From: Athripsodes cinereus
Taxonomy: Eukaryota; Arthropoda; Insecta; Trichoptera; Leptoceridae
Direction: 5' to 3'
Assembly: GCA_947579605.1 (NCBI GenBank)
Contig: OX388314.1
Coordinates: forward strand, 11,963,982-12,027,981
DNA: 64,000 bases
A program made the position numbers and the translations under genes. The notes beneath the pieces were generated by a model, which saw nothing but the letters and a program-made list of their open reading frames with translations, made no database searches and was not told the DNA's origin. Position 1 is the first letter of the stretch. Each line of letters opens with the position of its first letter. Shown piece by piece: positions 47,206-60,429 of this stretch.

Positions 47206-47858
47206 AGTGCTGGAGACTGGATTTACTTACGATGTAGTGTAGATGTTATTTCTATTAAGCTACAACAGATGAGGTTTCCCACTTTTAAAAATGGGAGTTG
47301 TATAGAAAATGTTTAAAATCTTAAACCATATATGTAAAAAAATGATTTTGAACTGTAAATAAAACTTTCAAGTATTTCAGAAACGTAAGATACAGAGGAA
47401 TTCGGAATCTTAACCGAACCTCGATTAGATTCTAAAGTGCCGGAACCCTGTATCATTTATATTCCTAAATGAATTTCACATAATATTATGTATGTGTGTG
47501 CTTTGTTAAATATATTACCTTAATTGTTTAACACCTATTCAAGTAGGGTAACTAGCGGTCTACATAACTCGCCATGTGAGCCAGGGGTAGTGGGTTCGTT
47601 TTCGAAGTTTCGTTTTGAACAGAATGTTTCTGCTCGTTTCTGGAGTCGATTTAATTCGAATGATTCATCTAAAAGTGGTTTATATTCCAAACACGATTAA
47701 GATTAAAAAAAACCTGTCATTATTTAGACGTTGGAAAATCTATAATAAAATTTATAAATGCTATATCATAATGTGATTTTAGTTATTGTAGTTATGCATT
47801 TACCTATGTACAGTTGATTCCTGGATTCATCTGATTTTCAATTGTTTTTAATTATTAG

Positions 47859-48027
47859 GGACATTAACGGTTGTAATTAACTGTGGGGAGGTTTTGTCGG
47901 GGGGAGCCCTTCAGGTGATCTCTGAGCCCTCTCATATAAATAAAGATTTTGCACTATGAGTGTGGATGACATAGGAACTACCATTCCTGAAACATCCACG
48001 GGTAAGGAAGGGTACAACCCTTAATGA
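47859..48027. mobile_element. 169-bp insertion with 13-bp direct repeats
   Basis: Flanked by TTTTAATTATTAG at 47846-47858 and 48028-48040. It has near-terminal inverted matches ATTAACGGTTGTA and ATTAAGGGTTGTA. The interior is GC-rich (GGGGAGGTTTTGTCGGGGGG), has CTCATATAAATAAAG and a 16-codon frame MSVDDIGTTIPETSTG. I do not recognise it; it may be a MITE or a small retroposed RNA. Confidence 0.55.
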
Positions 48028-48040
48028 TTTTAATTATTAG

Positions 48041-49331
48041 TTACCGTACCCATCATTACTTGATATTATTATGGTTTATTAATATTTGAATAAACTACAA
48101 TACGGAAACTTTTTATCGGGACATGAAATGGAAATAGTTATGATTAAATAAAATAAATTATCATAGAAAGTGTCACATTGGATTTGGTTAATCATTTCTA
48201 TATTTCCAGATTTCCACTAGAAAAACTTTCTACTAGTATGAACAGCATAATATCTACATAATATTATTATTGGAATAGGCATTATAGTGTGACGACATGC
48301 CTACATGACTGTATTTTACTGTACAATATTCTAAGGTTGCAATATTTTGTTTTTATATATTTCTACTATATGAGTATGACATCATTCAGACACCGCGTTT
48401 CATAGATCAAGATCATTGCCAAATAACATAATCACGATTATGTATTCGACCTACCTACAGCTACCTACAGCCAGCAATGTGGTATATTATTATACGTTGT
48501 GTTACCATTATCAATCATTATTTACATAAATAGTAACACTAACACTAATGTACCGTACAATGTTGCCATCACGAGGTTCAAGGATAAACGAACGTATTAT
48601 TTGCCTATTATTATCTTTTTTTTTTTAAAAAAAAAAAAACGTATGGCAATTAAAATGATTAAAACAACACAAAATATGATTATTCGTTATTGTATCTATT
48701 CATTGATATGCTTGGTTGTTTATCGTATCAATGAATGATTGGTGCAGATTAATTCAGTATACTTTATATTTATTTAGATAATATTATACTACCTAGGTAC
48801 ATATTCTCAATTGCACTTTTATCTGATTTCTAAATCGTTGATTATTACAATAATATTATTATCTGTCAAACGTCTTAGGATTACAGAAAATAAAAACATT
48901 AGTTAATAATTTCCATTCCTAAAAACATAAACAAGAAGTATTTTCGTGTTAAATAAAATATTCATGAAATTCTTCCCGTACCTTCTTTATGCAGGTAGGT
49001 ATAATATTTTATCGCAAATTTACTCTTTGTACAAATTGGTTACGTTTCTTCGGGGTATATTCGCATTATTAATTTTAGTGGTTTTATGGGTAATTTATTT
49101 GATATCGAAAATTTGATTTCATAATTATTTCATAGTTTATGAAAAAAGTAGTAATTATGCTATAAAATCCGAGTCTAAAAGATAATTCAGCTTTTAAGCT
49201 ACGAACCAATCCAGAAAATACTCGGTTTACTCTTTATAGATCTACTCTATATATTTGCATTAAGTTTATTTTAATTTTATGGTAAAATATAAAATTTCCG
49301 TCCATAAAACATCAAGTAACACTGTTAACTA
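48041..49331. other. AT-rich DNA, no gene seen
   Basis: Contains a T11/A13 junction near 48610 and nothing else that I can support. Confidence 0.45.
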
Positions 49332-49465
49332 AGGGGTCCGTGGTTCGATACCAGGAACCGGCAAACTCCCCTTTCACGACACAAGCTTTTAGTAGCTTAC
49401 TGTGAAAGGTGTATGAGGTTGTATTTGGGTTTAAACAAAAAACCCAGATATATCTTTAAAAAAAA
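49332..49465 (+). mobile_element. tRNA-derived SINE, 5'-truncated copy
   Basis: Starts inside the tRNA-like head at GGGGTCCGTGGTTCGATACC, retains the body CTCCCCTTTCACGACACAAG and ends in ATATATCTTTAAAAAAAA. Confidence 0.88.
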
Positions 49466-51193
49466 TTGGAAGATTGGAGAAGGCTATTGCACAAATAGCC
49501 TGAAAGAAAAACCTCACAAATAAGTAATTAATTATATTTCTACTATTGAAAAACAGAATATATACCAAGGAAAAAATAATAACATTGTAAGCAAAAAAGG
49601 CGTAGGTAATAAAAACATTCTGAAAAGAATAAACTGTAATAACATTATTTCAGGGAATCATAGTCATGTACAAATATCCCTTTTCCTGAATAACTTATAC
49701 ATAAAAATGTTCAATGTGACCTTATACATTTGGGCAACACGTGCCGATTTTATTGTTTCCGCGAACAACAAACATTGAAATTACTACTGAATTATGGTGA
49801 CATTTTCATAAACATATTATAATAACCTCATACAACTTCTGAATATTATCAATTAGAAAAACAATTACTACACATAGAATCTTCATTTGTACACATTAAA
49901 TATTTTATATAATGATTTCAATAATAAATTCAGAAGCCTTAACCTTTCAAAGAGAAGTATAAATCGTAAAACAGAAGCCATTATAAGAAATTTACGGAAA
50001 TACTAAAAAATGTGTATTGAAAAAAAGTGTTTTTTTTTAATACCGATTCATTATAATATAATCTTTTTTTCTGCAAAACATCGATTTATTCATTGAGATT
50101 TTTATTTATGATTCAAATAGTTATTTTATGTAGTTAGGTACGTATTTTATAGACTTAGAAAAATCATATAAACAATTTACAAAGCCTCATCATTCTTTGA
50201 AAACTAAAAAAAATATCTGCTTCGTAAACAAATAATAAAAACAACAAAATATTTTTTATTTTAAAGACAAGAGAACTTATCAAAGACATTCCCAGATAAA
50301 AGGGTGGATATATAGGTGTAAGGAGGGTTTGGAAAATGGAGGATGGAGAGAGACATAGGACGACGGATAGAAGCGAGGGTGGGTGTGGGATGTAAAGGGG
50401 GTGAAGCAGAGGATAACAGAGCCCCAGATGGACTATATATAGAAGACCAGGGGACTCGCGTCATAACATTAGGTAGGTATATATATAAGTATATAGGTAC
50501 GTTTACCTACCTTCAAGTTCTTAATATCACAATAATAACGTGCCGCGCAGGAAGCTTGGCTACATTTTATACACGAGCAAGGTAGGTACGTGGTTCTATT
50601 GTCAACACCATGACTGTCCTAAAAATATCTATCTATCTATATAAAATATCTATAAGTCAATCTCGTTTATAACAACTCTGTGATAATATATAATATTGCT
50701 CATAACATAATAAGCAAAACCAATAAAAGCAATAATTGCTAAAGTCATTCATATGCAAATTAAATATTTCATATAAGCGATTATATGTTTTTTCTTTCAA
50801 TTTAGATTACAAAAGATAATTCAAGTCCGTATAATAGATGAATTTAATAGGTAGCAATTTTATTTTCATATCATAAAGTTTCTACACCTACAAGCATTAA
50901 AACGAAAGCGAGAACTTCAATGTAAATATTGAAAAGTGAATTTTTGGGAGAGAATAAGCTTCATATTATGTAGGTAGTATATAAATGTATAGGCCACCTG
51001 TTGCATGTAGTAGTACTATACTACGCTTTCAAGGAGAGGAAGGTCTCGTCAAAGCAACAATACACTATACCTAACCACCATTCATAGTAAAGTTGAAAGC
51101 GATTCTAAAGAAAAAATACAGTGAGGGGAAAATAATATATTTTTACTTTGGAATTAAAGTTCGTGCGAAGTCATAGAGAAAATTAATTAAGTA
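49466..51193. other. AT-rich DNA with one purine-rich TATA-containing patch
   Basis: At 50320-50460 a G/A-rich run is followed by TATATATAG at 50434-50442 and then GGGGACTCGCG. Open frames on both strands over it have no recognisable content. A core promoter is possible, not shown. Confidence 0.3.
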
Positions 51194-51433
51194 ACATGAT
51201 TAGAAAATGAGTTTAATTCACAATGTATTTAAATTATCACTTGATATTTATATGTAGATCTGCGACCGGTTTCGATACGCATTCACGAGCAGAATATAAA
51301 CTTGTATCCAGAATATAAGTTTATATTCTGCTCGTGAATGGTACTAGCGTATCGAAACCGGTCGCAGATCTACATATAAATATCAAGTGATAATTTAAAT
51401 ACATTGTGAATTAAACTCATTTTCTAATCATGT
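51194..51433. repeat. Near-perfect 240-bp hairpin
   Basis: Arms of about 110 bases: the outer 87 bases are identical when inverted (ACATGATTAGAAAATGAGTT; GATCTGCGACCGGTTTCGAT). A small indel follows, then a further paired block (ATTCACGAGCAGAATATAAA). The loop is about 15 bases. Such fidelity means recent origin or constraint. Probably a foldback element; any transcript would form long dsRNA. Confidence 0.92.
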
Positions 51434-51599
51434 CGCGTAATTATCACATAGTGAATGCCAAAAACATCGAAAATATTAATTAAGTAAGTCATTTGAAAAT
51501 TAATTATGGCACATTTTTTTATGCGCTTATGTAAAAACGCGTATACCTACCTTCCGTAATCAGGTTAGTGTAAGATGTATTATTTTCTCTATAAGTGGT

Positions 51600-51862
51600 G
51601 TTATATTATAATTTTATAATTTTAAAATTATTTTTTTGAATTTTATTTCTTGACCAAATTTTATTTTTTTTTAAATTGAGTCAACGTTGTTCTACTATTT
51701 AATTTACTGTACTCTTGTTTTGTGTCTAATTAATTGTTTTGTGTCTTTTTTAAAAGAAAAATATTTTTTGTATGCATGTATTGTATGTATACTAGTTTTT
51801 TACATGTAAAAGGCTTCGGCCGTGAATATCTGAATAAATAAATAAATAAATAAATAAATATA
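51600..51862 (+). repeat. LINE-type 3' tail with (AATA)n
   Basis: Contains CATGTAAAAGGCTTCGGCCG and TGAATATCTGAATAAATAAA with about seven further AATA units. Same family as 32700-32880. Confidence 0.6.
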
Positions 51863-53274
51863 TTGAATGTAAGTATATTTATTTAAAAAATACTACAAAG
51901 AGCTTTTTGTCCCACAAAGCTATTTATTACGTAATTATTATAAAGATTTCTGTGATACCTACTACGCAAATAATTCTATTATATTTTTTTACGTTGGTTA
52001 TAATGAAATTGTTTTGAATTATTACGTAAATATAAAAAAAAAGATTTACTATTGTGGGCACAAAGGAAAACATTATGTGTAACTGAAATGTTTCCATAGA
52101 TACCTGTCAGCACCATACATATAATGTACATATATTATCTTTAAGACAACGTGACTAGGCTGAACTGCGTAAAAGAGCCCGCCCACTCTTGTATACACTT
52201 TTGGGACAGTGAAACAGAAGAGTACTGAACGTGAGTACCCAATGAAAGTACATTGTAAAGGATGTAAATAAAGAGGTTATTCATAATCGGTTTATATTGT
52301 TCAATATCTAGCGAGCATATTATTATATTATGAGTCAAAGTGTATGCTTCTAAGACACAATATTTCAATGAACCTCTAAGATTATCTTGAGCTAGACCTT
52401 TATTGGGTTTGATTTGCGCTCGTATCCAATAAACTTAATTATGTGCAACTATTTCACACCAACATGTAAGGGACCAACTCTAACTGTCATTGTATCTATC
52501 CCTTTTATTTTGATGTAAATATTTGTAAAATTTTCAATCTTCTTGGATGAATCTAAAAGCATTATTAAGCTAATTAAGGGTTTCTTCTGAATAACCGTAT
52601 CACTTAAGTATTATAATAACCGTATTTTAAGGCACATACAATTAATGTTCAGCCTAATAAACCGACGCCGGAGATGATAAGGAGGAGACTATTTAACTCA
52701 ACGCAACAATGAATCGATATGACTAATAGTTTAACGACGATACAAAAGATGTGTAAAAAACTTGTTGGATCATTTTATCTTACTATCACAATATGAATAA
52801 CGGAAAGAGGTGCTTATTATAGAATCAAAAGAAAGTAACTTTAACTAGGTATGTCATGTCACACTCCCTACCTACCACAATATTACACAGTGATAATTAA
52901 CTAGATTGTGTAAGTAACTGGTTTTAACTGAGAATTCTACAAATAGGTATCTACTGAATTAAATAAAAAAACAAAAACATTGTTTGCCTAAAATTACAGG
53001 AATATTACGTAACACAGATGGTGCTTTCCTTGGTAATAACGACAGGTACGCTACGTTATAGGTATACCAACACGATTATTCTTTGAAATCTATAGGAGTT
53101 TATGAGATTTTTTATACCAGGAATGAAATATATTAAATTCGAGATTATAATATTATAATAGGACAATTTTCGTTTTCTGAGAATATGTAAGTAGATTTAA
53201 TAATCAAAGCAAGTAACAACGTATGTACCTATTAGAGAATATTATGTTAATAAAAATAATAAAATAAGACTTAC
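51863..53274. other. AT-rich DNA, no gene seen
   Basis: No exon or element that I can support. Confidence 0.45.
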
Positions 53275-53397
53275 AATAATCGAGTAGAATGATGTTGTGG
53301 ATAAATGGCAATGGAGTTTTTTTATCAAATATTTATCATCAATAGTTGTTTCTTCATATTGCTGGTGGGAGGAGTGACATGAGACGGTGTAATAATC
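53275..53397 (-). CDS. Candidate exon, product unknown
   Basis: 123 nt between the acceptor TTTATTGTTTCAG and the donor GTAAGT. One frame is open through all 41 codons (DYYTVSCHSSHQQYEETTID ...), phase 0 at both ends. It is also compatible with an untranslated leader exon. The peptide resembles nothing I know. It would lie upstream of the minus-strand unnamed gene. Confidence 0.3.
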
Positions 53398-53907
53398 CTG
53401 AAACAATAAATATATCATTGTAGATACTTAATAAGTATTGCTCACTCAAGAAAATAATAAACGCTCCTGTAATCTAATAAATATTAATCTAATTAGTAAT
53501 AAAATTTTTCTTCGTAACAAAGCTAACGTGAAATAACGAATTGATGAAGATAATAAATATTTATATGTACTCGTATATGATAAGCAAATTGAATCTCTGG
53601 TGTAGCAGGATGTGTTAATGTGTTATCTAGTGCAAAAGGAATACGACGAATTCAATACAATGATAGCTATTATTAGCTAGTAAATTTCATATTTGTGATG
53701 TCTACGGATTTTTCTTATAAAACATTTTTATATCTTAAAAATAATCAGAAACAAATATTATTTTGTATGAGATGAAGACATATTAATATAATATTAAATT
53801 AGAAAACTAAAACTAATTGCAATACCTAGTCAATAAGACAACGTGTAATAATACAATTTATGTAACAATGTGATTCGTAAAACTACTATTTGAATATAAT
53901 ATCTACT

Positions 53908-54045
53908 ACTACTATACCATCCATAGTGGGATATCCTACAAGTGGGGTAGCCAACAGACCAGTTGCATATAATTAACAAGCAAGCTGTCCTCTCCTTACC
54001 AATATAAAATCAAGACATTCGGGATGGGTGGCTAACCTCCTCGCT
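53908..54045 (-). mobile_element. Retroposon with shared LINE tail, 5'-truncated
   Basis: On the minus strand: AGCGAGGAGGTTAGCCACCC, then ATTGGTAAGGAGAGGACAGC and TTGGCTACCCCACTTGTAGG, ending in TAG units. Same length class as the copy at 7716-7853. Confidence 0.8.
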
Positions 54046-55811
54046 ATAATATATCTAATATATGTTATCATTAAAATAAATTATTTGATTACCCATTGGA
54101 GAGATCTGTGAAGCATAGCAGAACTCAAATTTGACTAAGAATATATTATACACCAAGTATAAGAGCCTTTCGTAGAGTAGCGTTATTCAATTATTATATA
54201 TTCCAAGTACCTAATAATACCAAACACGTTTGAGGACAACGTTAATAGTTGATAAGGTAGTGGGAGCAGATTCAATATAATATCTACGAATGCATGAAGG
54301 TGTGTACCTTGGTAAAGAACTCCTTCATGACAGGCTGTCAGTGGGAGGTGTTTACTTGAAGATATACAGGGGGTGGTATGAGAAAGTGGAAAGGAAAACA
54401 CGTGTTGCCTTCTCCTAGGAATAATACTAAGAAAAACAAAATTATGAATGTAGGACAAGTTTGAAGAACTCGTAGGACTCTTTACAGGAGGGTTACTTAG
54501 CTAATAAATATCTTAAACACGTCAAATTATAATTTATTTATTTATCTAATATACGGCCTTTTACAAAGTATAAAGAGAATTATAATACATTTCACTTTAA
54601 CTTATAAACTATACAAATAGTAACTCAATAATAGTACAGCACAAGGTATCTTGCAGCAATTGCATATTCGTGAAAATGAACTGCAATTAATAACATTTAG
54701 TTGTCAATCCGAGGGACTACATAATAATCAAACTACCCAGTTTTTTGACATATGGTGCGCTTGATGCCATAATACAATTCTAGCTTTGCCTTCAGAAGGC
54801 TGAAAATTCTTTTTTTATGTAAGCTTCGGGCGATAGACACAATAAAGCACCCTAGAGGTTATACATATGTATTATGTGTAAACAGCTTCTGTCCATATTA
54901 TATTTTACATGATCAATTATTATTATATACATAGATGTGAGATTCGCCTCAGCAGTATCTATGAAATATTATTATAAAATTGTTTGCATTATTATCAACA
55001 GACAGTAAATAGTGAATAAATAAATATAAGTATTTCCTATTCTGATTTCTTCTTCTATGTTTATTTTACATAGAGGCATATGTCAGTAGACACAATCTGC
55101 TGATTGTTTTGTAGTAGATGAGTCAAATGCTGACTCATAATAAGTTATGTGGATAAAATACAGGAATATAAGTGTTACAAACAAACAAGGAAAACCAAAC
55201 ACTTGTGTGATTCAAAGTAATTATTTTTTAACTGTTTAATGTATAAAGCATATATTCCAGAAATAACATATTGTACGCCCTCAAAATATTCATAATGGTT
55301 AAGTGGTTATAAAAATTTCCCCTTTGTGTCGACGTTATAAACCGTTAAAGTGATCACAGTCAAAAAAAAATTAACTGAAAATTTGTTAACAAGTATTGAT
55401 TTCTTAACCATATTTATATAATAGTTATTGTCTTCTATTCCAACCACTACAACACTGTGTAATTCATTAAGTCCAATTCGATAAACCTTACTATAATAAT
55501 TTCGTTAATAAGGGAGTTTTACTTCTAGGTAGGTTATTAATTAGGATAAGTATCCCTATATACTTTATTTGACATATAATTTTGAAGAGTGGACTTTTGC
55601 TTGTACCTAAACGAGTAGAAAAATAATTAACTAATAATACACTCAATTTATTATAGCAATACATTTAATTACAGGTGGAAAACTCATTAGTATATTCCAT
55701 AATTGTACTTAAAAAGTACACTGCATAAGATAAAGATATAATATGTAATTGTAGAGGTATGGGAAGAAAAAGTAGTGTTTTGATAACAATTCAGATGCTA
55801 CGTGTGGTATT
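54046..55811. other. AT-rich DNA, no gene seen
   Basis: A purine-rich patch at 54305-54420 is the only compositional landmark. Confidence 0.4.
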
Positions 55812-56370
55812 AGGGCTGCCACTACTTCGAGTTTGACCCGGAATCTATAGTTGTTTGAATGATACATATCTGGTTCACATCGAATATTTCCGAATCGATA
55901 ACGTAAAGTTGGAACTAATTTTCAACATTTGTTATGATATGAAATGTCAATTTTTATATTAAAACCCCGAGTAGGATGAGTTGCTTAAGATAATCCCACC
56001 CATATAAAAATATGATTTCAGAAATTAAGATGATCCTAGCAGCACTATTTAAATATGGAAGAAAACAAAATTGATTTTAATTTTACTTAATATTCAAATG
56101 ATACGTAATAACATTAGTTTGACAATGACTTTAAAAGTCGAAACCAGGTCACTATTCAATAAATATTAATTAAAACTAATACCAATTGTTTTTTATTCCT
56201 TATATAAACACGGAGTTGTACAAAATAAACATTGACTCAATAAATAAGCACTGTTTAAGTTGTGTTTTAATTTTAATCATTCATTAAATAAACGATTTCT
56301 CTAACGATTAATAAAGACAACTATTTTTCCGAAATTTCTATGCTTGCCTTTTTTAAAAGTTGGCAGCCCT
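55812..56370. mobile_element. Probable DNA-transposon MITE, 559 bp
   Basis: Ends AGGGCTGCCACTACTT and inverted AGGGCTGCCAACTTTT. Flanking 8-mers GTGGTATT and GTGTGATT agree at six positions, as in an aged hAT duplication. No coding sequence. Confidence 0.55.
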
Positions 56371-56379
56371 GTGTGATTT

Positions 56380-59150
56380 ACTTGATGATTGTAATCTTAA
56401 TACCTATGATGTTTATTTACAAAATATACAATGGCACAACAACCTGATCACAATTCATTTGCTTATGCAGCATGATAGGTAATCTTATTTCACTATATCG
56501 CATCAAACATTGGCAATGATTCATAATATCATTGCTAATTACTTAAGGTCTTAAGTACACGCATATTTAAAATTTAATCCACTTACACCATGTAAAAGTT
56601 CAATAAATGCAATATTACATGTAGTTTTTTTTATCAAATCTTTGGTTGACTACGAATATTTAAGGCAATAATTCTAATATTTTATGCAAGACTGTAATCT
56701 ACCTTTGGAAACATTTTAGTATTTATGATTTTTAATAATAATCGAATACTGTTTCTATCAGAATAAAAACGCTTTAAAATATTGCATAGCAAAAAATACT
56801 CGTATAATTTTATAATATTTGTTTATAAAATTAATTGTCAACGAGCATCAAAATATATTTTTATGCAATACAAATTTAATATTTATCCATGGATTTATTT
56901 TATATTTATCAATCATACTCGAAATACTTAGATATTTCTATTGTTTTACCTATAGTCTGTATTTCTATTGTTTTACCTATAGTCTGTATTTTCATATCAA
57001 ATGTGGAATATTGTGGAATGAACATATTGCTATGTCATCACATTTTTGAGGTGAATATTATGGAGAAATTCGACACCAGAACTGTATTATATAAATCAGC
57101 GATATAAGAAACATTATCGCACAGGTAAATTGACATTAATTCGTAATATGATAATGGTATGCATGGTATAAATAATAACATATATAATATTATCAATGTA
57201 CTTATCTATACGCATACTGCAAATGTGTACCTGCTTGATTATACCTATGTATGTATATAGAGTAGACACAATTTAATCATTTTATTATCTGCTATGAATA
57301 TGTATGTGGATGTATGTTATATAAATCCATTCATAAATGTTTTCACAGAGGTACAGTACTAAGTACATAATACAAGCTGCTGTTAGTACACATAACGTTA
57401 ATAACGCGATGTTAATACATACATACATAAAGGTAGTTATGAATGTAACTTGTGAGAACTCATGCACGTAGTAGATTGTACATTTATTATACAAGTGATA
57501 TAGTTACGTATGGAAGTTTTTCATACATTAATGAAGGTATACAAATAGAGCAGTCACCCATCCAAGTAATAGCCTTCCATCTATCATAATATGATTATAA
57601 TCATCACAATTCAAGATTTAGTTAATTCACACAGCTCCGCTGAACAGTTTAAAACTGCAATAATTGCAAACCTTAAATCAAGCCTCTTTTGCTCGGAGCA
57701 GTTTTGATTGCGTTACCGTTTTTCCATTATTAATATTGGTTTGATACGTTGTTACCACATGGTCCCTGTATGGTGAATAATAATAACAACGTATGTTTTC
57801 CCTATCTTTGTGATTAATTTATATAATGAAGTTATTTAAAGGAATGTAAGTACGTACAAGAGTACACTTATATGAAAAGTTTAAATGGAAGATTTTTTTA
57901 AAATATTTGTTGCATATTGTAAAAAACTACTTAAAAATTTGCTAATGAAACAAATTAATAGATAATATACATAAAATTAATTTAAGATACCGATATAAAA
58001 GCATTCAGCAAGTCATATAGTTCGTTGATAATTGAAAATTAATCATAATGATACAGCGTTTTATGTTAATAATAAGAACTTGCATTATATTGTAGTATAA
58101 GTGAATTACGTGTATCAATTAATTGAGTAATAAAGTGTCTACTGTTCCTACAGACTGTACAAACATTCAGCCAACTGTATTTAGGAATGTGATTATGAAA
58201 CAACAATGGTTTTGGTAAATTATCATATTGTTTAATAATTCATATTTGCACACTGTGATCACGACGACAATAACTTGGCAAAAAATATTGTGGCGCCGTC
58301 GGAAGTGCATTTTAAGTACATAAATTACATAAATCAATTAAAGAAATTCATATCCTTTGTTGGTTGCGTCCATAATATTATGTGTTTACACTACTTGAAT
58401 TGAGGCAACGGTCGGGGAACAACGTTAAATGAAATATTTGGGGGTAAAAGGAAATTTTTCTAAATGTTATTTATTTATTATTTAATTCAATAATGTTATT
58501 TAATAAAGTAAATTTTTCTTATTTGTTATTCAATAAAGTGTTAGTGTTACAACAAATATTACAAATAATGATTTAATAACAAATTTTCATTATTCCTTAT
58601 TAAAAATGAAAGGGCAATATACGCAAAAAAATATTTAGGGAAAATAGTTACCGGCCGCTGAACTGAGGGGTCAAGATTTGCACTCAGATATTCATATAAT
58701 AAAATGTGACATATTTATTTGTATTCACGTGGTTTTCCCGATAGTGAAATTGTTCTTCTCGGTTCTCGGATTTTTTAACAATTAAATATTTTGATCTGAT
58801 TTATTAACGTGTAGAATATGGTAAATATTGTAAGTTCTCTGTACTGTCAATTTAAGCGAGTACTGTGACAATCGCCAGTACTTTATAGTTGTACACTGCA
58901 CGCCAATCAAATCCATCCACCGCCATTTCAAACTATATTATTATGTACATGATGAATTAAATGTTCGTTGTGTAAACTATATATTATTAAACTGTATATT
59001 TATTATGACTACAACTCGATTATTACACACAAATGTAGCTACAAAGTGCACAGTGATAATATTTTATTAGTGAAGATTTAATGACAATGCTTATAAGCTT
59101 CACTGAATTAACAAACTAATACTAGACTATACCTACCTCTCTCTCTCTGG
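56380..59150. other. AT-rich DNA, no gene seen
   Basis: Includes a 28-bp tandem duplication at 56938-56993 (CTATTGTTTTACCTATAGTC) and nothing I can call a gene. Confidence 0.45.
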
Positions 59151-59152
59151 TT

Positions 59153-60222
59153 TCAATCCTGGGATTGGTTTGCAGCAATTATCTCTTTAATTCTTCTCCT
59201 CCACTCCTCCCTGTCTTGTGCGGTTCTTTTGAATTCTGCATATGATGAGCAGCGCATGTCCACCAGCAGGTCCTCCAGGTACTCTCGGCGTGGGCGTCCC
59301 CTAGAGTTTGTCCCCTCGGTCATACCCTCCATTACGGCATGCAAGAGGCCTTCTTGTCGTATTACATGGCCGATCCACCTTGCACGCCTTTCTGACAAAA
59401 TCTTGAGCAGGTGCCTTCCTCCTTCGATTCTTTGAAGAACTTCTTCGTTTGTGATGTGGTCTCTCCAGGAAATTCCTAATAGTCTTCTATAGGTCCACAT
59501 CTCAAACGCCTCTAGTCTTCGTTTATCTCTTTCAGATAGGCACCATGTCTCGCAGCCGTACATCAGGATACTCCATACATAGGTCTTGATGAGGAGTATT
59601 CTCAGTCTCAGCAGGGCTACTCTCGACAAAACTAAACACGATCTTAATCTAGTCTTGATCTTGATCATACGACGCATGAAGTGACTATTGGCCAAAAATA
59701 CACCCAAACCGATCGCGCGTTAGCGGTAGCGCGGTGTTTTTGACTATAGTCCCTTCGTGCGTCGTATGATCAAGATCAAGATTAGATTAAGATCGTGTTT
59801 AGTTTTGTCAAGAGTAACCCTTTAAAAAAAAAAAAAAAAAAAAGAGTAACCCTGCTGGTCTTTTTGTTTGATTCTATTATTTTCGACTTTTTATTAAATG
59901 CAAGTCTAGCCTGATGTATACGGCTGTCGACCTCACTCTTAGACCGACCGTCCCATGTTATTTTGCTCCCGAGGTATACAAACTCCTTGGTGTTCTTTAG
60001 TGGTATTACCGACATCATTACTCTCATCTGTTGTTGCGTTCGGCCTACAGTCAGCAACTTTGTTTTATCTTTATTTATCTTCATACTGTAGTTATTTTGA
60101 AGAATGCTTTCCATAGTTGTTAAGGCCTCTTGCAGTTCTTCTTCACTTTCAGCAATCATAGCAATATCGTCAGCAAACCTTATCATATCCACCTTTTGCC
60201 CGTGCAACTTAAGTATAAACAT
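59153..60222 (-). mobile_element. LINE split by a foldback element
   Basis: The upstream part (60222-59862) reads VDMIRFADDIAMIAESEEEL with the FADD box, then KEFVYLGSKITWDGRSKSEV and LAFNKKSKIIES. The downstream part (59600-59153) reads KTYVWSILMYGCETWCLSER, then RARWIGHVIRQEGLLHAVME and ends REEWRRRIKEIIAANQSQD. It matches the copy at 34124-35020 throughout. The frame breaks at the insertion 59609-59857. Confidence 0.9.
59609..59857. mobile_element. Foldback element inside a LINE
   Basis: The arms are CAGCAGGGCTACTCTCGACA, AACTAAACACGATCTTAATC, GATCATACGACGCATGAAG and their inverse. The right arm carries an extra A20 run and a second copy of AGAGTAACCCT. The loop has CGATCGCGCGTTAGCGGTAG. 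No coding capacity. Confidence 0.8.
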
Positions 60223-60239
60223 ACATTCATATAATTAAT

Positions 60240-60420
60240 AAGTTACAATACATTGGATTAGTCTGCGACGAGTTTGGATTTTAGTTCTACGTATCTTCCA
60301 CAGTTCATGTTCTTCTTCAGTTGGTCCATATATGTAAGCGTCTTTTGGTCGGCTTCTACCATTTCTACCTTTGGTCCCACCCTCCGCGATGGTTTGATGA
60401 TTTATCTGGCTAAAACCTAT
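60240..60420 (-). mobile_element. LINE 3' end, second piece
   Basis: The minus strand reads IAEGGTKGRNGRSRPKDAYI, then shifts frame, and ends in sequence matching KTKLVADQ. It is the C-terminus of the family at 34124-35020 with an internal deletion. It lies directly upstream of the split LINE, so two copies abut. Confidence 0.7.
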
Positions 60421-60429
60421 TCTTGTCCC

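Noticed and set aside
50343..50585. 80-codon frame downstream of a purine-rich patch
   Set aside because: No recognisable domain, low-complexity translation, and an equally open frame on the other strand.
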